The notes below the pieces were generated by a model that was not told the DNA's origin, did not search any database, and worked only from the letters and a program-made list of their open reading frames with translations. A program made the translations under genes and the position numbers. Source: CAXQZM01 sp965229645 (lineage in GTDB: Bacteria; Pseudomonadota; Alphaproteobacteria; UBA7985). Taken from it: a stretch of 64,000 bases of DNA. The DNA lies in the NCBI GenBank assembly GCA_965229645.1, contig OZ245893.1, positions 2,914,001 to 2,978,000 on the forward strand, given 5' to 3'. Each line of letters opens with the position of its first letter. Position 1 is the first letter of the stretch. This document shows, piece by piece, positions 50,790-59,621 of this stretch.

Positions 50790-51145
50790 AAATTTGCCGC
50801 CGAACCATTTTTATTGAACAGCTGGAATTCCAGGCCTTGATCGGGGTCTATGCCTTCGAAAAAGCCGCCTCGTCGCGACTGCGCCTGACCCTGGAGCTGA
50901 CGGTAGATCTGCCGTCCCACGGCGATGCCATCAAAAAAGTCGTGTCCTATGAGGATGTACTGAAAGGGATCGAGGCCCTGGCCCTCGACCATCATCGCGA
51001 ACTGCTGGAAACCCTCGCCGAAGACATCGCAAGTTTTTGCTTTCACGATCCGCGCGTAAAGGGTGTGGATCTGAAACTCGACAAGCCCCATATGTTTAGC
51101 CAGACCGAGAGCGTCGGCGTGCGGCTCAACCAAACTCGTGGTTGA
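50786..51145 (+). CDS. folB: Dihydroneopterin aldolase FolB
   Basis: A 119-residue folate-pathway enzyme that converts dihydroneopterin to 6-hydroxymethyl-dihydropterin. The family features are IGVYAFEK with the pterin-binding region, VVSYEDVLKGIEAL, LLETLAEDIA with the conserved Glu, and DLKLDKPHMF with the catalytic Lys. It is translationally coupled to pheT. Confidence 0.92.
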   Translation: MKICRRTIFIEQLEFQALIGVYAFEKAASSRLRLTLELTVDLPSHGDAIKKVVSYEDVLKGIEALALDHHRELLETLAEDIASFCFHDPRVKGVDLKLDKPHMFSQTESVGVRLNQTRG

Positions 51146-51211
51146 GTTAAAAACCGCAGCGCAGGGCTCCCCATACTCCCTATACTCCCCATAGATGACA
51201 CCAAGGTTCTA

Positions 51212-52402
51212 ATGATTCGCTCCATCTCCGACGCTGACGTTCAGGGTCGCACTCTCTTGGTGCGGGCCGATTTGAATGTACCTTTGGCCGACGGCCAAGT
51301 CACGAATAGGGCGCGCTTGCAACGCTTGGCCCCAGGGCTGAAGCGGCTTGTTGCGCGCGGCGCGCGGGTCGTTCTGATCTCGCACCTTGGCCGACCCGCA
51401 GGCACGCGTGTTCCTGCGCTGAGCCTTGCGCCCGTTGCCAGCGCCCTAAGCGCCGTCCTGGATCTGCCCGTTCAATTTGTCCCCGATCTGCGGGGCACGG
51501 CGGCCCTGGCGGCGGCGAGGAACCTGGAGGCCGGCCAGATCCTGGTGTTGGAAAACCTGCGATTTGAAGTGGCCGAGGAAGCCAACGAGATGACCTTTGC
51601 CCAAGACCTGGCGGCCCTAGGCGATCTCTACGTCAACGACGCCTTTTCGGCGGCCCACCGCGCGCACGCGTCCACCGCCGCCGTCGCGGGTCTGCTCCCT
51701 GCTTACGCGGGGGATCTGATGGTCGAGGAACTGCGCGCCCTGGACATGGCCCTTGCCATGCCCGACCGCCCCTTGATGGCCATCGTTGGCGGCGCCAAGG
51801 TCTCGACCAAATTCGATCTGCTGACGAATTTGGTCACCAAGGCCGATTTCCTCGTCATTGGTGGGGGCATGGCCAATACCTTCCTCCACGCCCAAGGGCA
51901 CGGCGTCGGCGCGTCGCTGTGCGAACCAGCCTTGGCGCGCGACGCCTTGGCGGTGCTGGACCGCGCCCTGGGTTTGGGGTGCGAGGTCATTTTGCCGAGC
52001 GATGTCAGGTACGCCCCCGCCCCCGATCGCGGCGCTGCGGCGCAATCGGGCGCGCTGGTGGACTTACCCGTCGATCAAATGATCCTCGATTTTGGGCCGA
52101 AGTCGGCGGCGATGATTTGCCAGATGCTGCCAAAAGTCAAAACTCTGATCTGGAACGGCCCCCTCGGGGCCTTCGAATTTCCTCCCTTTGCGGCCGCTAC
52201 CCAAAGCGTCGCCCAACAGGTCGCCGCCCGAACCCGAGCGGGCGCGCTGCGCTCGATCGCCGGCGGCGGAGATACCTTGGCCGCGCTCGACGGCGCAGGG
52301 GTGCTGGCCGACCTCAGCTACGTGTCCACCGCAGGCGGCGCGTTCCTAGAGTGGATGGAGGGGCGGACGCTGCCAGGCGTCCAACCCCTACTTGAAACTT
52401 GA
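51212..52402 (+). CDS. pgk: Phosphoglycerate kinase
   Basis: A glycolytic kinase of 396 residues. The substrate site begins LLVRADLNVP (near 15-24), with LISHLGRPAG (near 55-64) following, and ENLRFEVAEEANE. The nucleotide site has MAIVGGAKVSTKFDLL and LIWNGPLGAFEFPPF, and the hinge GGGDTLAAL is near the C-terminus. The length is normal. It stands alone, 67 bases after folB. Confidence 0.95.
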   Translation: MIRSISDADVQGRTLLVRADLNVPLADGQVTNRARLQRLAPGLKRLVARGARVVLISHLGRPAGTRVPALSLAPVASALSAVLDLPVQFVPDLRGTAALAAARNLEAGQILVLENLRFEVAEEANEMTFAQDLAALGDLYVNDAFSAAHRAHASTAAVAGLLPAYAGDLMVEELRALDMALAMPDRPLMAIVGGAKVSTKFDLLTNLVTKADFLVIGGGMANTFLHAQGHGVGASLCEPALARDALAVLDRALGLGCEVILPSDVRYAPAPDRGAAAQSGALVDLPVDQMILDFGPKSAAMICQMLPKVKTLIWNGPLGAFEFPPFAAATQSVAQQVAARTRAGALRSIAGGGDTLAALDGAGVLADLSYVSTAGGAFLEWMEGRTLPGVQPLLET

Positions 52403-52521
52403 GGTACCGCCGTCGCACCAGCCAAGATCCCAAGCTGGAAGGGAGCCAGGAACGGTCGCGCTCCATCAACGAAACGCGCGGCGTTGCTTCCCAAAAACAA
52501 AATGCGTGAGCAAGCAGGCCC

Positions 52522-54399
52522 GTGCTGAACATCCAGGCTATTACCTTGCGTCTTGCAGGGACAGCCTTGCTGCAGGACGCGTCGCTGTCGATTGCCGCGC
52601 GCGCGCGCGTCGGTCTGGTCGGGCAGAACGGCGTCGGCAAATCGACCTTGCTGCGGGCGATCCACGGCGACTTGAGCGTCGATACGGGCGAGATCACTTG
52701 GCCGCGCCGCTGGTCGGTGGCCATGACCCGCCAGGAAGCCCCAGGCGGAAGCGCCAGCTTGATCGACACGGTGTTGAATGCCGATCGGGAGGTCGCGAGT
52801 CTGCTGCGCCAAGCCGCAGCGCTGGAGGCGGGGCAAGAAACCGCGGGCGAGACGGGCACCGACCTAGCCGCGCTCTACGAACGCTTGGGCGACCTAGACG
52901 CCTTCACCGCGCGCGCCCGCGCCGCGACCATCCTGGCGGGGCTGGGGTTTGATGAGGCGGCCCAGGCGCGGGAGTGCCAGGAATTTTCGGGCGGATGGCG
53001 CATGCGGGTGGCGCTGGCGGGACTGCTATTTTTGGAACCTGACTTGTTGCTGCTCGACGAGCCGACCAACCACCTAGACTTAGAGGCGACGCTGTGGCTC
53101 GAATCCTACCTCAAGGCCTACCCTGGCACCTTGGTGTTGGTTAGTCATGATCGGGGCTTGCTGAACCGCTGCGTCACCCAAATCGCTCACTTATCGGACC
53201 AAACCCTGCGGCTTTATACGGGCGGTTACGACGATTTTGAGCGGCAGCGGGCGACGCAGATGGCCATCGACGCCAAGACCAAGGCCAAGATGGCGGCCCA
53301 ACGCCAACACATGCAGGCCTTCGTCGACCGGTTTCGCTACAAGGCGTCCAAGGCCAAGCAGGCACAATCGCGCCTGAAGATGCTCGAGAAGATGGGCCCT
53401 ATTGCCGCCTTGTCGGCGGAGCGGACCTTGCCCCTGGCCTTCCCCGCGCCTGACCCTTTGGCCAGCCCCTTGCTGACGTTCGACGGCGCGGCGGTTGGTT
53501 ACGGCGAGGGTCCACCCGTGCTGTCGCGGATCGATTTTCAACTCAATCGCGATGACCGCCTCGCCCTGCTCGGCGCCAATGGGCAGGGCAAGTCGACCTT
53601 CCTGAAGTTGATCGTCGGGGCCCTGGGGTCCAGCGCTGGCGAAACCCGCAAGTCTGGCAAGTTGCGCGTCGGCTACTTCGCCCAGCACCAGGCCGAGGCG
53701 CTCAACTTGGCCGAAACCCCGCTCGACGCCCTCGCGCGCAGGTTGCCGGGCAAGTCGGAGACGCAAGTGCGCAAACAATTGGGCGGATTTGGCTTTTCTG
53801 CTGCCCGCGCGACAACGCGGATCGGCGACCTCTCGGGTGGGCAGAAGGCACGCCTGCTGCTCGCGCTCATGTCGCTTGATCGCCCGCATGTCCTGCTATT
53901 GGATGAACCCACCAACCACTTAGATGTCGATAGCCGTCAGGCTCTGGTCCGCGCCATTCAGGACTTTGAGGGCGCCGTCATTCTCGTCTCCCACGACCCC
54001 GATTTGGTCGCGGCGTGCGCCGATGCGCTGTGGTTGGTCAAGGACGGGCTCGTGCGCCCCTTCGATGGCGACCTGGACGACTATCGCCGCCTGCTGCTGG
54101 GTCGGGGCGCCGAGCCAGCGCGCGCGACCCCGTCCCCCGCTGCGGCGCCTAAGCCCCGAGTTTCCAAGCAGCAACGTAAGGACTTGCAGGCAGCGGTGCG
54201 GTCGGCAGAGCGGGAGATGGACCGCTTGCACGCCATGATTCGGAAAACCGAACAGCGCTTGGCCGACCCCAGTCTCTACGCGGGCGGCGGCGGCAAGGTT
54301 GAATCTTACGACCTTTTACTGCAACAACTCCAGACCGATCTCGCCGCAGCGGAGCAGGCGTGGATCGACGCCGAAGCAGAATGGGAGCGTGCGCAATGA
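52522..54399 (+). CDS. ABC-F ATPase (Uup/YheS-like)
   Basis: A soluble protein with two ABC domains, 625 residues. First site: GQNGVGKST and LLLDEPTNHLDLEATLWLE; second: GANGQGKST and LLLDEPTNHLDVDSRQAL. The linker (about 230-300) is basic and coiled, and residues 555-625 form a C-terminal coiled coil. The ABC-F family works on ribosomes. Which branch it belongs to is not sure. It starts at GTG 52522 and overlaps the GST gene start. Confidence 0.9.
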   Translation: MLNIQAITLRLAGTALLQDASLSIAARARVGLVGQNGVGKSTLLRAIHGDLSVDTGEITWPRRWSVAMTRQEAPGGSASLIDTVLNADREVASLLRQAAALEAGQETAGETGTDLAALYERLGDLDAFTARARAATILAGLGFDEAAQARECQEFSGGWRMRVALAGLLFLEPDLLLLDEPTNHLDLEATLWLESYLKAYPGTLVLVSHDRGLLNRCVTQIAHLSDQTLRLYTGGYDDFERQRATQMAIDAKTKAKMAAQRQHMQAFVDRFRYKASKAKQAQSRLKMLEKMGPIAALSAERTLPLAFPAPDPLASPLLTFDGAAVGYGEGPPVLSRIDFQLNRDDRLALLGANGQGKSTFLKLIVGALGSSAGETRKSGKLRVGYFAQHQAEALNLAETPLDALARRLPGKSETQVRKQLGGFGFSAARATTRIGDLSGGQKARLLLALMSLDRPHVLLLDEPTNHLDVDSRQALVRAIQDFEGAVILVSHDPDLVAACADALWLVKDGLVRPFDGDLDDYRRLLLGRGAEPARATPSPAAAPKPRVSKQQRKDLQAAVRSAEREMDRLHAMIRKTEQRLADPSLYAGGGGKVESYDLLLQQLQTDLAAAEQAWIDAEAEWERAQ

Positions 54400-55007
54400 A
54401 ACTCTACGGACAAGCCACCTCGGGCAATTGCTGGAAAGTGCGGCTGATGCTGTCGTTTTTAGGGATCGAATACGCTTACCAATCGGTCGATACGATTGCT
54501 GGCGAAACGCAGGCGCCCTGGTACCAACGGATCAACCCTGCGGGCAAAATTCCGTGCTTGGTCTTGGCGTCGGGCGAAACCTTGATCGAGTCCAACGCGA
54601 TCCTGTGGCGCTTGGCCCAAGGCACTCTTTGGTGGCCCCAAGACCTGAGCGCGCAGTCGCGCGTGCTGTCATGGCTATTCTGGGAACAGTACAGCCATGA
54701 ACCCGCTCTGGCCGTGGCGCGCTCGTGGAAAGTCTATCGCGGCTGGGATCAAACCCGCCCGCAGGACTTTGAGGCCCTGATCGACAAGTCCCACAGCGCC
54801 CTGCGCCTCCTCGACATGCAGCTCGGCCACACCGCCTGGCTCGCAACCGACCGCCCCACCGTCGCCGACATCAGCCTCTATCCCTACACGGCCCTGGCAG
54901 GCGATGCGGGCCTCGATCTCGCTGCCTACCCAGGCGTTCAGGCCTGGGTCCAACGGTTTCAGGCGCTCGATCTCTATAGCCCGATTTCAGCTCATCCCTT
55001 GAGTTAG
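54396..55007 (+). CDS. Glutathione S-transferase-family protein
   Basis: A 203-residue GST-fold protein. The thioredoxin-like N-domain starts MKLYGQATSGNCWKVRLML with Ser9 and Asn11 near the glutathione site; INPAGKIPCLVL contains the cis-Pro, and ESNAIL follows. The helical C-domain has the capping motif PTVADISLYPY. The ATG overlaps the preceding stop (ATGA). The substrate is unknown. Confidence 0.87.
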   Translation: MKLYGQATSGNCWKVRLMLSFLGIEYAYQSVDTIAGETQAPWYQRINPAGKIPCLVLASGETLIESNAILWRLAQGTLWWPQDLSAQSRVLSWLFWEQYSHEPALAVARSWKVYRGWDQTRPQDFEALIDKSHSALRLLDMQLGHTAWLATDRPTVADISLYPYTALAGDAGLDLAAYPGVQAWVQRFQALDLYSPISAHPLS

Positions 55008-55069
55008 GCTGGCAGAAGAGTCAAACCACTCGTCGGCGCCTGGCTATAGGGCCTAGTCCTTCGAATCTC

Positions 55070-55729
55070 TCAAACTGACGGGTACAATTTTCTGAGTTTC
55101 ACGCGCGCGTCTTCGTTTGTAAATTGCCAGTTTGCGATTGCGACTTGTTGATTTCGTTGTGTCTCCCAGGCTTTGATATCGGATGCCAGTTCGTCTTGAG
55201 ATTCGATGCGCTCCTTAAGGCATTGGCGCGAGAGGACGGACAGCTCTGCCTCTGCCATGTTCAGCCAGGAGCCGTGTTTTGGGGTAAAAACCCACTCGAA
55301 GCGATCGGCGATGCGGCGGGCTTTTTCAGGCGGGAAGGCTGCATATAAGGACGCTGTGGCGTGTGTGTTGAGGTTGTCTTGGACGAGCACGATCTTCTCA
55401 GCGTCCGCAAAATGCCTATCGCTGAGATCTTCTAGGAAATGGGCATAATCGGCTCTAGCACGACGGGCGGTAACCTTGAGGTGACGTTTCCCTTCCAGGG
55501 GCGCAAACGCCATAAAAATGTTCGCGGTGCCAGCGCGCCTGTACTCATAATCATGGCGTGCTGTGCGACCGGGAGCCATGGGAATGGGCAGGCGTGTTTC
55601 ACTTACCAATTGCTTGGCCGCCTCATCCAAGCAGATCAGCGGTCGTTTGGGATCTCGTGGGCGCTGATAGACCGCCAAAACATGCTCCATCGCCGCTACA
55701 AAGGCTGCGTTCTCCTTGGGTGGGATCAC
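55070..55729 (-). CDS. IS630 transposase, catalytic part (OrfB)
   Basis: The DDE endonuclease half: LICLDEAAKQL has the first Asp, LVQDNLNTHATASLY the second, and GSWLNMAEAELSVLSRQC the Glu. It has GTG at 55729 but is normally made by frameshift from OrfA at a run of eight A (55761-55768, minus strand), since codons upstream of this GTG in its frame (KNELKPHRSRYW) continue the transposase. Confidence 0.85.
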   Translation of the reverse strand: MIPPKENAAFVAAMEHVLAVYQRPRDPKRPLICLDEAAKQLVSETRLPIPMAPGRTARHDYEYRRAGTANIFMAFAPLEGKRHLKVTARRARADYAHFLEDLSDRHFADAEKIVLVQDNLNTHATASLYAAFPPEKARRIADRFEWVFTPKHGSWLNMAEAELSVLSRQCLKERIESQDELASDIKAWETQRNQQVAIANWQFTNEDARVKLRKLYPSV

Positions 55730-56205
55730 CCAGTAGCGGCTGCGGTGAGGCTTAAGTTCGTTTTTTTTAATGTCCTACCCACGGTGTTGAAATGAACGCT
55801 GTCAACAATTTCAAGCTCGACGACCCTTTGGGCTAACAAACGGGTCGTCCAACGCGCGTAGCCCTCAGGGGGTTGCGAGCAGGCCAACGCGATCAGCTTG
55901 GCTTCAGCTTCCCCGTCAAATACCCGCTGCACTGCAGGATGCACCCGCTGCTTACGAGCAAGCGCGGCTTCAAGGCCCTTCAACACGAAGGTTTCACGAA
56001 CCCGAGCAACTGTCGAGGATGAAGTCTCAAGGCTTTCACAAATTCTTTGGTCCGTCCAACCCTCTCCTTGAGGACCTGTGTCAGCTTTGAGTAAAATCCG
56101 CGCCTTCAAGTTTGCCCGCGCGGACAAACGCCCCTTGCTGATCTTCGACAAAAGGGTCTCGCGTTCCTCAGTAGTCAGATCAACCACATATCTCTTATTT
56201 GCCAT
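55726..56205 (-). CDS. IS630 transposase, DNA-binding part (OrfA)
   Basis: A 159-residue helix-turn-helix region: LTTEERETLLSKISKGRLSARANLKARILL, then IC(E)SLETSSSTVARVRETF, ending near the frameshift with GRTLKKTN. The LSLTAAATG end is what is read without frameshifting. Together with OrfB it gives one transposase of about 340 residues, the typical IS630 size. Confidence 0.85.
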   Translation of the reverse strand: MANKRYVVDLTTEERETLLSKISKGRLSARANLKARILLKADTGPQGEGWTDQRICESLETSSSTVARVRETFVLKGLEAALARKQRVHPAVQRVFDGEAEAKLIALACSQPPEGYARWTTRLLAQRVVELEIVDSVHFNTVGRTLKKTNLSLTAAATG

Positions 56206-56292
56206 GTCACTGGCTCCCTGTTGTTGTTAAGGGGCACAGCGAATCAAAAAAACGAACCCTACGCAACCCCCCAATTTAGAGGGTGAGGAGGA

Positions 56293-57282
56293 CTAGCCGC
56301 GTCGGCGACGACCGCCGCGGCCACGGCCTTCGCCGCCTGCGGGTGGCGTGCGGAAGCGCGCCATCCAGGTTTGGCACATGGGATCGACGCCGAGCATGGC
56401 GTCGGTGGCAAGCGCGGCGGTCACTTCTAGGTTGTATTTGGGGAAGTGCGGCACCAGTTCGGGCGCGGTTGCTTGCAAGTGGGCGAGGATTTTGCGTTCC
56501 CCCAGCGGCATGAGCGGGTTCATAATCGCCGACGTCATGCCGACTGCCTGGGCCGCGCACATGAAGAAGCCGTTCATGGCGTGGCGGTTGGGCAAACCGA
56601 AGGAAACGTTGGACAGGCCGCAGGTCGTATTGACCTTTAAATCGTCGCGCATTTTCTTGACGATTTCAAAGGCTTGGACCGTGTAGGTTTGGGTCATGCC
56701 TTCCTCGTGCGCCCCTAGCGGCATGACCAGCGGGTCAACGACGACTTGGGCGCGAGGAATGCCGTGGTCCTCGGCGCGTTCAACGATCTTCTTGGCGACG
56801 GCGTAGCGCACCTCGGGGTCTTTGGAGATGCCAGTTTCGTCGTTGGAAATGGCGACGACGGCGGCGTCGTACTTCTTCACGAGCGGCAGTACGCGCTCGA
56901 GCGATTCTTCCTCGCCCGTCACCGAGTTGACCAGGGGGCGACCCTGGTAGGCGGCCAAACCAGCCTCTAGCGCGTCAATCACGGAGCTGTCGATGGCGAG
57001 CGGCAGGTCGGTCAGGGACTGCACCAGCTTGATCATATCGACCAGGATCTCAGGCTCCGAGCCCATGTGCGGGGGAATGCCCGCATTGACGTCGAGCATG
57101 TGCGCGCCCGCGGCCACCTGCGCCAGCGCGTCCTTTTCCACGCGGCTATAGTCTTTGGCCGCCAATTCCTCGATGAACTTGTTGCGGTTGGTCGGGTTGA
57201 GGCGCTCGCCAATGATGGTGAAAGGTTGGTCAAAGCCGATCCGATGTTCTTTGGTAGCGGAGGTGACGATTGTCTGAACCAT
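56293..57282 (-). CDS. Methyltetrahydrofolate:corrinoid methyltransferase
   Basis: A DHPS-fold protein of 329 residues that moves a methyl group between tetrahydrofolate and a corrinoid protein (MtgA/MtrH-like or the middle domain of MetH). Motifs are FTIIGERLNPTNR near 21-33, MLDVNAGIPP near 61-70, PLAIDSSVIDALEAGL near 94-109, and LVNSVTGEE. The C-terminal end is Gly/Arg-rich (GEGRGRGGRRRRG), which is unusual. It follows the corrinoid-protein gene in the same direction with a 468-bp gap full of repeats. Confidence 0.85.
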   Translation of the reverse strand: MVQTIVTSATKEHRIGFDQPFTIIGERLNPTNRNKFIEELAAKDYSRVEKDALAQVAAGAHMLDVNAGIPPHMGSEPEILVDMIKLVQSLTDLPLAIDSSVIDALEAGLAAYQGRPLVNSVTGEEESLERVLPLVKKYDAAVVAISNDETGISKDPEVRYAVAKKIVERAEDHGIPRAQVVVDPLVMPLGAHEEGMTQTYTVQAFEIVKKMRDDLKVNTTCGLSNVSFGLPNRHAMNGFFMCAAQAVGMTSAIMNPLMPLGERKILAHLQATAPELVPHFPKYNLEVTAALATDAMLGVDPMCQTWMARFRTPPAGGEGRGRGGRRRRG

Positions 57283-57347
57283 TGGGGGGATCTTTCTGGT
57301 TTTGGGGCGTTGAACAGGGCTCGCCCGCGCCTAGCCGACAAAGCAAA

Positions 57348-57745
57348 AGGGCCGCGACAAGTCGCGACCCTCTAACAGAAAAAAGCGGCTGGATTTGACA
57401 GAGCAGCCCGCGTGGCGCTCGAGCGCCAGCAAAAGGCTTGGACGAAGAATCAAGTGAATTGTAAATTCACTTGATTCAAGGACTAGCGACCAAGTGGGAG
57501 CGTAGCCCGCGTGGCGCTTGAACGCCAGCAAAAGGCTTGGACGAAGAACCAAGTGAATTGTAAATTCACTTGGTTCAAGGACTAGCGACCAAGCGGGAGC
57601 GCAGCCCGCGTGGCGCTTGAACGCCAGCAAAAGGCTTGGACGAAGAAACAAGTGAATTGTAAATTCACTTGATTCAAGGACTAGCGACCAAGCGGGAGCG
57701 CAGCCTGCGTGGCGCTTGAACGCCAAAAGAGCAAACGACCCTTGG
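57348..57745 (-). repeat. Family 2 repeats in tandem (99-bp units)
   Basis: Three units of 99 bp start at about 57405, 57504 and 57603, and a fourth start lies at 57702. On the minus strand each has GCGTTCAAGCGCCACGC, GGCTGCGCTCCCGCTTGGTC, GCTAGTCCTT and a central palindrome, then CGTCCAAGCCTTTTGCTG. The centres differ: TCAAGTGAATT in one, CCAAGTGAATT in the next, with matching partner changes. A separate hairpin AGGGCCGCGAC/GTCGCGACCCT at 57348-57371 and AAACGACCCTT at 57733 are versions of the opening palindrome. They fill the 57283-57749 gap. Confidence 0.88.
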
Positions 57746-57749
57746 TATA

Positions 57750-58463
57750 TCAGGCTGCGCGGGCAGCGCGCAATTCGTTGTGCTTGCGCGCCATCATCTC
57801 TTTGGCGGTTTCGACGGCGACGGCGGCGTCGCGGCAATAGGCGTCGGCACCGATCGACTCTGCGAAAGCTTCGTTTAGGGGCGCGCCGCCGACGAGAACG
57901 ACGTACTTATCGCGGTCGCCCTTTTCGACCAGCGCGTCGATCACGACCTTCATGTACGGCATGGTCGTGGTCAAAAGGGCGGACATGCCCAGGATTTCGG
58001 GCTGGTGTTCTTCCATGGCTTCGAAGTAGGATTCGACGGGGTTGTTGATGCCGATATCGATGACGGTGAAACCCGCCCCCTCCATCATCATGGCAACCAA
58101 GTTCTTACCGATGTCGTGGATATCACCCTTGACGGTGCCGATCACCATGGTGCCGACGGACTCGGCGCCAGTTTCGGCGAGTAAGGGTTTCAAAATCGCC
58201 ATTCCCGCCTTCATGGCGTTTGCCGACATGAGGACTTCGGGCACGAATAGGATCCCATCGCGGAAGTCGATGCCGACGATGGTCATGCCGCCGACCAGGG
58301 CCTCTTGCAAAACCTGGTAAGGCTCCCACCCGCGATCCAGCAGGATTTGAGTCCCTTCTTCGATTTCTTCTTTCAGACCATCGTAGAGGTCGTCGTGCAT
58401 CTGTTGCACAAGTTCATCGTCGGGTAATTCCGCGAGTATGATATCGTCTTCAGCGTCGGACAT
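57750..58463 (-). CDS. Corrinoid (B12-binding) methyltransferase protein
   Basis: A 237-residue methyl carrier with an N-terminal helical cap (residues 20-105) and a Rossmann B12-binding domain. The cobalt-ligand motif is GDIHDIGKN (near 134-142), followed by GMSALLTTTMPYM (near 179-191) and VLVGGAPLN. It belongs with the MtgC/MttC-type proteins that shuttle methyl groups from methylated amines. The MttB-like methyltransferase that would load it is not in this window. Its leader (58464-58642) shows no B12-box. Confidence 0.88.
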   Translation of the reverse strand: MSDAEDDIILAELPDDELVQQMHDDLYDGLKEEIEEGTQILLDRGWEPYQVLQEALVGGMTIVGIDFRDGILFVPEVLMSANAMKAGMAILKPLLAETGAESVGTMVIGTVKGDIHDIGKNLVAMMMEGAGFTVIDIGINNPVESYFEAMEEHQPEILGMSALLTTTMPYMKVVIDALVEKGDRDKYVVLVGGAPLNEAFAESIGADAYCRDAAVAVETAKEMMARKHNELRAARAA

Positions 58464-58642
58464 GGCTTCATCCCTCTAGTTTTAGACTCGATCTAGACCA
58501 AAATAGGCAGCCGTAAAGTCGCCCTCAAGTCCCCCCATTCGCGGCATGACCGCAAGGGGATGCGACCTTTCCTCGGGGGCGTATTGGTTTCGTTGTTGAC
58601 GGTTGGGCGCCGCGATTACGCCCAGAACCGATTGGGAAGGCC

Positions 58643-59281
58643 CTAGAGCCCTACAGCCTGCTGGAGCAGGGGTTCGAAGGCCCGCAGCATGAAGCCAATC
58701 CACAAGCGGATCACGTCAAAGCCCGTGAACGAGCCGAGGACGAGCAGGGCGATGAGGATCAGAAACCCAGCCCGATCAAGCGCCAGAATTCGATTGGCCA
58801 GTTTGCGCGGGAGAAAGCCCGCCACAATTTTTGATCCATCCAAAGGGGGAATCGGCAGCAAATTGAAGATCGCCAGCACCGCGTTCACAATGATAAAGAC
58901 GGCGAGGAACGCCCCAAGCGCCGTTCTCGGCTCAACGAAGCCGTACGCGGTGGCGGCGAACAGGGCGAGCAAGATATTGACCATGGGCCCCGCCAGCGCC
59001 ACGATTGCAAAGTCCCATTGGGGCCGGCGAAAATTGCCTGGATTGACGGGCACGGGCTTTGCGGCGGCGAACAGGAACGGTGCCTGCGCGAGGATCAGCA
59101 TCAGGGGCAGGATAACCGACCCGAAGGGGTCCATGTGTTTGATAGGGTTCAGGGTCAATCGTCCCTGATGTTTGGCGGTCGGGTCGCCCAAGTAAGCGGC
59201 GCAGTAAGCGTGCCCCGCCTCGTGCAAGCAAAACCCGATCAGCAAGGCGATCAGTTGAAAGGCAATGGCCGTAAGGTCCAT
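58643..59281 (-). CDS. Site-2 protease-family membrane metallopeptidase
   Basis: A 212-residue M50 protein with about five membrane helices. The zinc motif HEAGH is at about residues 20-24 and the second site, NLLPIPPLDGSK, near 136-147. It has no PDZ domain, as in small S2P homologs. The ATG at 59281 fits; the longer frame to 59518 crosses the ferredoxin gene out of register. The substrate is unknown. Confidence 0.87.
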   Translation of the reverse strand: MDLTAIAFQLIALLIGFCLHEAGHAYCAAYLGDPTAKHQGRLTLNPIKHMDPFGSVILPLMLILAQAPFLFAAAKPVPVNPGNFRRPQWDFAIVALAGPMVNILLALFAATAYGFVEPRTALGAFLAVFIIVNAVLAIFNLLPIPPLDGSKIVAGFLPRKLANRILALDRAGFLILIALLVLGSFTGFDVIRLWIGFMLRAFEPLLQQAVGL

Positions 59282-59309
59282 CGACGCGTCTTTCGACAGC
59301 AGCGCGCGA

Positions 59310-59621
59310 TCAATCGGGGGCCAGGGTGACCTTGAGCCCTTCCATCTGATCGGTGAGGCGAATCTGGCAGGACAGCCGGGAGGTCTCTTGAACGTCGAGC
59401 GCGAGGTCGAGCATATCCTCCTCCTCCTCCTCCATGGCGGGGAGTTTGTCGAACCAGGCGCGGTCCACATAGACATGGCATGTGGCACAAGACGCGCAGC
59501 CGCCGCACGCGGCCTCAATCGGCAGGCCCTGGTCGCGGATCACCTCCATGAGGGACCAGCCAGTTTTGCCGTCCAACGCATGGTTTTGACCTTTGCGGTC
59601 CTCAAGATGAATTTTCGGCAT
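59310..59621 (-). CDS. 2Fe-2S ferredoxin, adrenodoxin type
   Basis: A 103-residue ferredoxin. The cluster ligands are in CGGCASCATC (Cys39, Cys45, Cys48 region) and the later Cys in SRLSCQIRLTDQM. The acidic stretch EEEEEDMLDLA is typical of adrenodoxin-type proteins serving P450s or Fe-S assembly. The ATG at 59621 overlaps the upstream gene by 20 bases. Confidence 0.92.
   Translation of the reverse strand: MPKIHLEDRKGQNHALDGKTGWSLMEVIRDQGLPIEAACGGCASCATCHVYVDRAWFDKLPAMEEEEEDMLDLALDVQETSRLSCQIRLTDQMEGLKVTLAPD

Larger units (their letters stand above)
55040..56275 (-). mobile_element. IS630-type insertion sequence (ends uncertain)
   Basis: Two overlapping transposase frames with no cargo lie between the GST gene and the corrinoid methyltransferase gene. 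I cannot identify clear terminal inverted repeats: partial likeness exists between GCCTAGTCCTTCG (55051 on) and GCGTAGGGTTCG (minus strand, near 56260). The limits given are estimates. A TA target would fit the family, but is not shown. Confidence 0.65.

Noticed and set aside
57405..57727. CRISPR array in the tandem 99-bp units
   Set aside because: The whole unit repeats, spacers are not unique, and no cas gene is near.
58464..58642. Cobalamin riboswitch before the corrinoid gene
   Set aside because: No B12-box or recognisable core was found in the 179-base leader, though some stems can form.
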